DNA of 64,000 nucleotides from Apophysomyces variabilis (taxonomy: Eukaryota > Mucoromycota > Mucoromycetes > Mucorales > Mucoraceae). The translations under genes and the position numbers were made by a program. Of this stretch, positions 56,101 through 64,000 are shown piece by piece (within the stretch, counting starts at the first letter, position 1; each line of letters starts with the position of its first letter). The notes under the pieces are model-generated. The model searched no databases. It saw only the letters and a program-made list of their open reading frames with translations, and was not told the origin of the DNA. Location: positions 1 to 64,000 of the forward strand of contig MZZL01000395.1 in assembly GCA_002749535.1 (NCBI GenBank). The letters run 5' to 3'.

Positions 56101-58940
56101 GATGCGAAGCGAGCATCCGTGTCAGATCAGTATCAACTTAGTCCTCGATCAGGTTCCAATACTTCTTCGGCTTATTCTGTTGTGGATGAGGATGCGATAA
56201 AACAAAAGTCAGAGCAAATGGATGATACAAAGCTGAAGTTAACCATGGCAGAACGAAAACTGCAAGCTTTGACTAAGGAGCGTAGCACCATGCAAGAAGA
56301 GATTGAGCGATTGAAGGAGGAGGCTAAGAAACGGGACGCTACCATTGAAGAACTTGGCTTGCAGTTGACACAAGAGCAAGAAAAAGTAAGTAAAAAGTTA
56401 CACTCAGTTATGATTCGTCCTGCTTAGCCATACTTAGGTTGCACAGAGTGAAAATGAAAAGCAAGATATGAGATTTCAGATTCACGATTTGGAGCAAATG
56501 TTGGAGGATGAACGCCATACATATGAGGAAAACCGAAAGAGCGTGAGTTATCGCTGTCTTTTTTCTTTCTTTCACACTTACCCTAATCACATATTGACAG
56601 CTTTTAAAGGAAGCACAGATAAAGGATAATTTGGCTGATATTCGTATTGCCAGTGTGGAAGAGGATTGGCGTGACAAGGTAAAAAGAAAATAGTTTCAAT
56701 TCTTGTAACTTGGATTTTCTGATCGGTATGTCGTTTCTTTAGTTGGATAGCCTACAAAAAGCTCTCGAAGATGAACGTCGTGTGAACGAGGAGCTACGTG
56801 AAGCGCATGCTGATGAAATTAAGAAGATATATGCTTCATACGATGCCAGAATCGAGGATATACGTACAGAGGAACGCGAGAAACGTTTGAAGGAAGAACA
56901 ACGGTGGGCTGACGAGCACGAAGCACTAAGCAAAGAGAAAGAAGCGTTAAACGAGGAGAAAGAGAAAATAAGCAGCGATTTAGAGGAGATCAGCAATCGA
57001 TTCATACAGTTACAGAAAAGCTCTGAAAACGAGATATCACAGGTACGAAAAGTGACTCATGTTGATAAGCATCACAACGTCATTCTTACGGCTTAAAACC
57101 AGTTACGAGAGAGGTTGCAACAAATGGAGCGTGAAATGGATGATAGCGAGCAGGCCCGCGCCGAAATTAAACATAAACTTTCTCAGGTTGGTCCCTTAGG
57201 AATTAAGACTGGAAAATTCGTTTGTTCATGCTTTCGGCATTAGACCAGAGACATGGTGGCAAGAGCAGAAGCAGATTGGATGGAGAAACATGAGGCCTTG
57301 GAGAAGGTAACATAGTTGGATCCTCTTGATTTACAGCTGTTTTACACTTGAACTATAGATCATGAAGGAGCAAGAAGTGATTCAAAAGACTGTGGCAGAC
57401 CTCATGTCTCAATTCACTGGGCGAGCGAACAATGCCGAGGAAGATCAAGACGTATTAGGCATGTTGGACGTATTCAAGCAACGACTAGAATCATACACAC
57501 GTCAAGCCAACGATGCTCAGGAGGTAAGTATAAGTTGTGAAACTTAAATAGGTATGGATTGATACCTAATAGTATGCCATCCAGAGCTTAGCTGCGCTTG
57601 AGCAAGATTACGTTCAGTTGAAACAAGAACTGGATGTCTTGAACGAGGAGCGCGCTGAATGGCAATCCTTATCTAATCAGATGGCAGACAAATTGGAGCA
57701 ATTCCGCAAAGCCATTCTTTATGAATTAACCCATCAACTTCAACTGCCTGTGGATGAAGAAGAGGCAGGTGCTATGTCCAAAAAGATAACGATCGGAGAA
57801 GATCAGGCGAATGCATGGAACGAAATAGTGCAGACATTGAATGTGATTGATGCGGATAAATTTGTGAATCGAGTGCGTAAGAAAGTGAAAGAAGCGCACG
57901 AGTTGACAAGACGTTGGCATAAGGAGTACAAGGAAGTGAAAGGTTCGTTGTGCGATCATTCGATGGTGCTGTTAGTTTATACTGTCTTATTTTATATTGT
58001 AGAGAAAACGAGCAGGCTCGAGCGATCTATGCATGAAAAGATTGCTTTTCGCAAGTAAGTGGTTTATCCTATTAGCTGTATGCGAGTTGCTAAGGTATTG
58101 ACGATGAAACATAGTTTCAAAGTGGGCGATGTTGCTTTATTCTTGCCTACACGTAACTCAACCGGGAATCCATGGGCGGCATTTAATATCAATGCGCCTC
58201 ATTACTTCCTAAAGGCAACTGGAAACGTTGCTGAACAAATGCGTACACGGGAATGGATTGTTGCACGGATTGTCTCCATATCAGAGCATGTTGTCGATGC
58301 AGCGGTAAGTGTCCCATTGGCGGATAGATTCTTTTCATCGATACATGTCTGATAGCCCGTCAAATTATATAGGATCCTAACTCTAACCCGTTTGGGCTTA
58401 TGGAAGGGCTAAAGTTCTACGAACTAGAGGTGGAACATTGGCGCTCCAGCCATAGTAGATTGTCCAGATCCCAGAGACGATCACACGACAGATCCTCCCA
58501 GTCAGTGAGTGAGGGCAGCAACAACAGCCACCATGACGAAAACATTCAACAAAGAGCATCAACTTCCAGCACGTCAACCGACTCCTTTCACCGAAGACAT
58601 TCTTTAACTCAAGCAGTTGGCGTATCACACGATACAGGACTTGCCAGCATCTCCCAAGAAAGGTCAAAACGAGACAGACTTTCCGCTTCCGTCGCTGATC
58701 TACCACTCTGGTCCAGCTCCCAAGCCCACTCACAACCTCATTACTCGTTGTCAAGATCCTCTTTCAATATCATCCACAGCTATACTCCCTCCAGTTCCTC
58801 GCAAGCCCAAGTAGGCAATCCTCGTGAGTGTTACTGAATAGAAAACCCTTGTGTCCATCCAAGTCAAAACTGAGTTCGTCCCTTTCTCCACAGATGTTCC
58901 TGGTATAGACACAGCACTTTTGTGGACAGCTCCAGAATAA
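53163..58940 (+). CDS. ATG11: ATG11, selective-autophagy scaffold
   Basis: A 24-exon model (53163-53191, 53337-53466, 53522-53639, 53705-53817, 53881-54864, 54929-54973, 55029-55149, 55199-55288, 55341-55500, 55552-55676, 55731-55793, 55866-55951, 56020-56385, 56438-56542, 56601-56678, 56743-57042, 57103-57186, 57244-57306, 57359-57523, 57585-57942, 58003-58054, 58115-58304, 58373-58823, 58894-58940) closes every phase: 1440 residues. ATG11 links cargo receptors to the Atg1 kinase. The N-terminus is ubiquitin-like ([29 protein letters not shown]). The middle is an Atg17-like helical region ([21 protein letters not shown]) and long coiled coils from 55866 to 57942. The Atg11 C-terminal domain has [30 protein letters not shown] and FYELEVEHW, then a Ser-rich tail. 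Introns 1 and 2 need GC donors (GCAAGT). Only exon 1 is somewhat uncertain. Confidence 0.9.
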
Positions 58941-59164
58941 TGAATACCCTTCACTCTATTTCTTTTCCTCTCATTTCCCTACTCCCTTTTCTTCTTTCTT
59001 TTCTCTTCTTCGTTTCGTCCCTTATATTCCGCAACGTTGTATAAATTTCCAACCTCAATAGATATGCTCTTTTTTTTTCTTTTCCGTTTCTAAAACAACA
59101 AGCCATCCAAGAAATCCAAAGACAATAAGAACAACCGTTTTTTCCTTTTTACTGCCTTTTTGCT

Positions 59165-59762
59165 TTATTGTTTGGAGAAAGCATTGGCCACTCGTTCTGC
59201 AATAGCGGCTTCTTCAGCAGCGCCGTCCTTCGTCAATGGGTGTGGTGCGGCGGGATCAAATTCTTTTGGTAATTCTAAACCGACACGTTTGGCTGTCATT
59301 TCAATCTTTTTCTTTTGTTCCAACACAAGCGCTGAATAACGTTCTCGAAGTTCCTGCGATAGAGAATTGGAGGGAGGAAGAAAAGTTTCAATGAATTGAG
59401 TTAACCAAGGGTCGTTTTTGAAGCGTTTTTTCTCGGGCACTTATGTGTTTCTCCCCGTTCGTTTATTTTAACGATCGCTCACCTTGTGTTGTCTGGAACT
59501 TCTTAAGAAGACCAAGACATTCTCCGCATCCTGATTCAATGCTGCGATTTTGGCAGGATCGGTGATATTCTTGTTCTGTCTATAGATCGATTTCAGCTCC
59601 TGGGCGTACAAACCGTTGTTGGCGACTTTGGTGTACTAAACAAGATTGGGAAAGTGCAAAAGTTGAATGCTTTTGAGGACGTTGCTCCATGTTTTTCATT
59701 GTTCGCACCTGACGATGGACCTCACGCAATAGTTGACGGTATATAGATAACGGTTGTGCCAT
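59165..59762 (-). CDS. FMC1: FMC1-like LYR-motif mitochondrial assembly factor
   Basis: Three exons on the minus strand (59762-59709, 59635-59483, 59353-59165), all in phase, give 131 residues. The start MAQPLSIYRQLLREVHRQ carries an LYR-type motif (IYRQLLRE), followed by YAQELKSIYRQNKNITDP and a helical segment with ENVLVFLRSSRQHKELRERY. The last part has GLELPKEFDP. LYR proteins bind mitochondrial acyl carrier protein; FMC1 supports assembly of the F1 part of ATP synthase. Length fits FMC1 homologues (113-155 residues). Assignment to FMC1 rather than another LYR protein rests on the overall pattern RYSALVLEQKKKIEMTAKRV plus GLELP, so it is good but not certain. It is convergent with ATG11, 224 bases apart. 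Confidence 0.72.
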
Positions 59763-60949
59763 GTTGGTGCAAATTAACTCGTATGAGAAGTAGGGTCCCT
59801 TCACTGAAGGGTAACTTTCTCCGAAACAAAGCGCTCTCTCAAAAAGCCACCCATCCACCCCCTCCCTGCTTGGAAAAAATCGATGGTTAAACTCATTATG
59901 CAATGAACGGTTACTTTTGAGCCTGCTTTCGCACTCTTTTTGCATTCACGAGTACTTGTTCTGTTCATGGACGCAAAAGCTAGTTTAGGGTACGTATGAT
60001 ATCATTGATAAAGCAGTAAAGGAAGGCTCTGCAATATTACACGGTGTTTGTATGAAATGAGATCATTTTATGAACACCCTATTTCTCATCGATCTGTCGA
60101 TATAATGGGCGAAATTGGACTAAATCATTAAGTATTCACCGTATTAGTGACATTCAGGTGATGTAACCCCTTTAGTTATCATGCAGCCTATTACCAGAGC
60201 ATTGTTTTAACCATGGCACAGCAGAAGTTCGCGATTATAACGCTTGCAACTCAGATCGGTATGTCTTGTACGTAAGAAGAATGCCGAGCATTTCCTTTGG
60301 TTGGACATTTGATAGCAACCGACATTCGATGCGGGTTTCGGGATACAGGAAATAGTCAGACTGTTTTGGTAGATTATTTCTCGACATTGGTTGTTAGCAT
60401 CGCATATAACGGTTTCAGACTGGAATCCTCATGTTCTTGAAAGACTGATAGATAGGTGACTATCCATGCATAAGCGCAACAAGAATTGCTGTACTTGTCA
60501 GGTAAACGGAAATGCACCTCTCGACGGTATCTGCATGAGGGGTGCCAGATAAATACCTTGGCCAAGGTCTATCCAAATAAATAACCCATGATCAAGTATA
60601 ACGTACATAAACAAAGCCCGACACGGGTGAAAAGGCGCTTCGCATTTGAGAACAGAAATATGAGGGAGGCATAAAGCAATACCCTGGAATGGATATTTCT
60701 TCCTATGTCCTGCAGAATTAATCCTAATAAACATCCGTACGAACAATATTAATGTACAGTAGGTAAGAAAAGAATTTGTTTGCGAGCGAAATCTGCCAAG
60801 CTGAGATTGTCATGACTGAGGATGGAGTTATTGTACTGTATACAGCATCAGACCATAAGAAAGAAAGGTTTTAGCGGCCAGTCCAGCGCAAGTTGTAGTT
60901 TTATTAAAGATGTATGTTGATATGGTGCATTCTTAAGAATTCTGAAAGG
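59763..60949. other. Region without an assignable gene
   Basis: Contains the FMC1-like promoter near 59763. Beyond that only short frames (for example 60498-60746, minus) without motifs are seen, up to the edge of duplication block B. Confidence 0.35.
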
Positions 60950-63630
60950 AAGTTATTGAATGCCGACTATTCACTATACTCATACAGTCGATCCATTGTA
61001 CAAGATGTGTTACTGTTGGACTATGCTAAATATGCGAAATAGAGATATAAGGAAACTTTAAACGATGCTGCCAGAAACTCGCAATTTATGATTTTTTGAG
61101 AAAGCCGGCCTGGGGAAACTGGAACATCAAAAATTCACCGTATTTCCACCTGTAATAGCTTTCAACTGTTGTATATTCGACTAAATCCCAAAAGCCTTCC
61201 ACTGACCGTCGGTATCGCCAAACAGGGGGGTAATCTATTCCATTAAGCAAGAGTATGTCTGAAACGTCTGCAGCATCTGATGGTTGGGATTCGTCGTCAT
61301 CGGGCTGGTACGGATAGATGAATGGACATGAGATTTTTAGCACACGGTTTCCATTGTTTGAGAGTGTTTCAATTTTGAAGAAACCTATGAATTTGTCATC
61401 CTCAGGCGACCACTCTGTGAAGTTCTCTTTGATATCCTGTATGCTGTATTCTTTGCTGTACTCTTCGCTAACAGGTAATGGCAACATCGTGATGAATTCT
61501 TCAAGATCCGTGAGAAACAGCAGCAAATCGTTTCTACCAGTCGTGTCAAGAATATCAAATAAAATCCATTTCAAATCATCCTCGCCATTGACGGTAATGT
61601 CCTCATCTACCAACTTCTCCATGTTATACTTGTATTTGGTGTGTGGAAGTATAGCGTACAAGCGATCAATGTACTTGTCCGAGTCGCAATTAAACATGAC
61701 AGTAAAAGCCCCATGTGCGTTATTGAGCTTCCACGTAACGTGCCATAAATGTTCAAAGAGAATTACGTGATAAACAACTGTATTTGTTCTCAGTATATGT
61801 ATCAGCAGTTTCCCGTTCTGGTCGCCGATAGCGCGTTCGCTAACTACCCAAACCCTGTTTGCCCATTCTTCGATAACCGTTTTGATAAACTTGTCACCTT
61901 TCTCTATGTCGCCTAGTTGCTGTTTCGTAAAATTGTAATTATCAAAACCACGACATATTATGTTGCCTTTGTTCCATGGCTTCATTTTCTTGGGAAGCTC
62001 GCTAATTTCTAGGCGAAATCCATAGTATGTTCCAGGCTCGTTTCTGTCGAGCAACATATTCATTTTGGTCTCACATATGTCGCCTGTGTTGGCATATTCG
62101 GATATTTTAATAATTGCCGCCTCAATATCTTCTCTGGTAACATCCTCCATAAAAGGGTTATCTTTGCAATAGCGTAGGTCCGGTACTCCAATAATCCGTC
62201 TTGCTCTTCCATAGATGTCGCTCATGTTTTTGATTGCCATTTTTCTATGTGCCCTGTCTGATTGATTGATACATATGACATCGATCCACATATAACGTAT
62301 TCTGTCGCGGTAGTATCTGCACAGTTTGATCAGATTACCTTGGGAAATGGAAGTAACGGAGGCCACATAGTTAGGTGTTTGCGCTTTCCATTCAGGATGA
62401 TGTCCCCATCGATAGGAAATTGCGTAGTATGCCGGTACGATCTCATCGAATGGTATTGATATACATTGGATGGCGTTCATTTCTGATCTCGTGTCCAAAA
62501 GAACAATCTCGCTCTCGATCCGATTTCTCCGCGATACGGAATTGCCGCCCCAATGGTAGGAAATTGCGCGTAATTCACGAAACTTTTCGCAAGTGTTTTC
62601 ACAAAGCTTTTCACGAAGACTTTCACAAAGAATTTCACAATGCCTTTCACGAGACGTTTCGAAAGACTCTTGATGTCTGCATTTCTTTCCCGCCATAAAT
62701 CCGCAACCAATTCTACACCCTGGTAAAAGTTCCTTTGTTAAGTCGAAATAGTCGTAGTCCTTGTGCACAAGGGCAATATCGTTCTTGAATTGATTCCGCA
62801 GCAACGCCAGTTCATGTGAAATATATCTATTTGTTGTTTCCCAACTCTCTATGTCGCCAATGTCACTCATAGTCTGTAAGAGAGCGGGAATAAAAGCAAT
62901 GTTGCTCAAAAGACTGTTTGCACTTATTTAAATGTCAAGTTAGATTGGCTTAGCCATGATGTTGGTGCTAATGGTTGTACAAAGAGGGAGACATGCATCG
63001 ACAAATACTCTTAATGTCTCTCGCCATGCATGGTATAGCAGGTCACCACATATGATACCCATCAACAGTTGAAAACAGTAGAGGATACATATATATAGTA
63101 GAATCAATGTCTTTTACGCACGAATTCCTCGCATCGAGAGCATACGAAGCCGTAGAAGCAGCAGACGTTTGTGTTTACAGACGTACTGGAAAATCATGGC
63201 ATATTTCCGTTTTTCTTATGGGCCATAACACTTTGAGCCATAAGTGGCCCGATCCGCTTTAAATCCTGACCAGGCAGGTTTGAGCCATCACACTGCATAA
63301 CGGTTATGGGCCGCAAAAAGCAGCAATGATAAGTTGGATTGGCTTAACCATCGTGCACTGTACAAACAAAAAGATGCACATCAACAAAAGCGTTTATATC
63401 TCCTACTCCGAGTGGTCTGGCACATTGCCGCATGCGATAATTCTTGAATGATTGCAAACGGAAGATGTTGTATAACGGAGTTCTTACGCTCATTGACAGA
63501 CTTTTTCCCATAGATACCATGCGTAGACCGTAGGAGCAACAAAAACTTTTCATCTACAGGCGGAGACCGTATCATGGCACGTTTTTGTTTTGTTTGCTTT
63601 GTGGCGGAACGCTTGTGGATTGCTTTTCGG
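60950..63630 (-). repeat. Segmental duplication block B (HET-like gene plus flanks)
   Basis: Inverted partner of 17945-20625. The 3' flank shares TTAGCATAGTCCAACAGTAA, and the 5' flank carries both tandem upstream units, with GGCTTAGCC near 62947 and GGCTTAACC near 63341 on the plus strand. About 40 kb separate the two blocks. Confidence 0.8.
61086..62870 (-). CDS. HET-domain-like protein, long copy 3
   Basis: Single-exon gene of 594 residues from the ATG ending at 62870. Same plan as the gene at 18699. It has a charged N-terminus and an (R/C)E-type tetrapeptide repeat (RERHCEILCESLREKLCENT). An upstream box-1-like motif follows, AISYHWGGN, better preserved than in copy 2. The HET core is YYAISYRWGHH, RYMWIDVICINQSDRAHRK, IYGRARRIIGVPD and NRVWVVSERAIG. 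The C-terminal region keeps KYIDRLYAILPHTKYKYN and ends with YGEFLMFQ. No stops or shifts are seen, so both copies are probably functional. Divergence is greater in the segment after the HET core (about residues 255-320) and near the C-terminus than in the core. The role in recognition or cell death is inferred from the domain only. Confidence 0.8.
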   Translation of the reverse strand: MSDIGDIESWETTNRYISHELALLRNQFKNDIALVHKDYDYFDLTKELLPGCRIGCGFMAGKKCRHQESFETSRERHCEILCESLREKLCENTCEKFRELRAISYHWGGNSVSRRNRIESEIVLLDTRSEMNAIQCISIPFDEIVPAYYAISYRWGHHPEWKAQTPNYVASVTSISQGNLIKLCRYYRDRIRYMWIDVICINQSDRAHRKMAIKNMSDIYGRARRIIGVPDLRYCKDNPFMEDVTREDIEAAIIKISEYANTGDICETKMNMLLDRNEPGTYYGFRLEISELPKKMKPWNKGNIICRGFDNYNFTKQQLGDIEKGDKFIKTVIEEWANRVWVVSERAIGDQNGKLLIHILRTNTVVYHVILFEHLWHVTWKLNNAHGAFTVMFNCDSDKYIDRLYAILPHTKYKYNMEKLVDEDITVNGEDDLKWILFDILDTTGRNDLLLFLTDLEEFITMLPLPVSEEYSKEYSIQDIKENFTEWSPEDDKFIGFFKIETLSNNGNRVLKISCPFIYPYQPDDDESQPSDAADVSDILLLNGIDYPPVWRYRRSVEGFWDLVEYTTVESYYRWKYGEFLMFQFPQAGFLKKS

Positions 63631-64000
63631 CCTTCGGCCCATAATAAAGCAATTACAGATAACTAGAGCCATTTGTTACTATATTGCACGAAAGAAATTA
63701 GGTCCCTTCGAACAGGGGACAATGGCTCGTGATCACTTTTGACCTCTTGTTTGACCTAATTACCGAATGGAAACGTCCATATATGTTGTTGTCGATTACC
63801 TCCCTTTTTACTAAGAAGGATAGCATTTGCTTACATGAACAAACTATACCTATCAGGCTTGGGATAAAACACGAACCAGTGGTCCCCTCGGTTGCTTATT
63901 TATTTCGGCCACCCGCACACGCATTGCTGTTAGTAAATTCAGGTCAATATGCCATTACAGATCGCACTAAGGATACTGTAGTATTAACCGCCAGTTGTCT
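63631..64000. other. Window end without an assignable gene
   Basis: No coding or repeat feature recognised beyond the edge of duplication block B. Confidence 0.35.

Overview
The window looks like nuclear DNA of a fungus of the Mucoromycota, most likely Mucorales. It is AT-rich with many short introns (mostly 50-110 nt) with canonical ends. It carries a DIRS retrotransposon, a LINE fragment, Tc1/mariner relics, a Fanzor relic, a Crinkler gene and two degraded copies of orphan families that I associate with mucoralean genomes. Species cannot be told from the sequence.

Layout. 1-5 kb: COQ7 (ubiquinone synthesis), then a short HET-domain-like gene. 6-11.5 kb: relics of an orphan family, two Tc1/mariner transposase relics and a structured dispersed repeat. 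11.8-13.5 kb: a four-exon soluble fumarate reductase. 13.7-16.7 kb: a decayed full-length Fanzor (eukaryotic TnpB relative). 17.9-20.6 kb: a segmental duplication carrying a long HET-like gene; its inverted partner is at 60.95-63.6 kb. 20.8-23.1 kb: a broken DDE transposase. 25-26.2 kb: TFIIF beta. 26.7-38.1 kb: a transposon-dense stretch with a Tc1 transposase split by a 1.64 kb TIR element, an orphan-family pseudogene, a 5'-truncated LINE with 15-bp target duplication inserted at the edge of a pogo-like MITE, and a structurally complete DIRS element. 39.3-42.2 kb: Crinkler with NTPase and nuclease-like domains. 43.7-59.8 kb: a compact housekeeping block (PRP4, eL31, TLG2, GH27 alpha-galactosidase, ATG11, FMC1-like).

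The housekeeping genes serve unrelated core functions: splicing, translation, endosome-Golgi fusion, selective autophagy, transcription initiation and mitochondrial assembly. The accessory part is the interesting one. It holds three HET-like genes and a Crinkler, families linked elsewhere to non-self recognition or host/competitor interaction, amid old mobile DNA.

There is an assembly fault at the single N (49255). The 1086 bp before it are repeated exactly after it, so the second alpha-galactosidase fragment and second TLG2 tail are almost certainly artificial.
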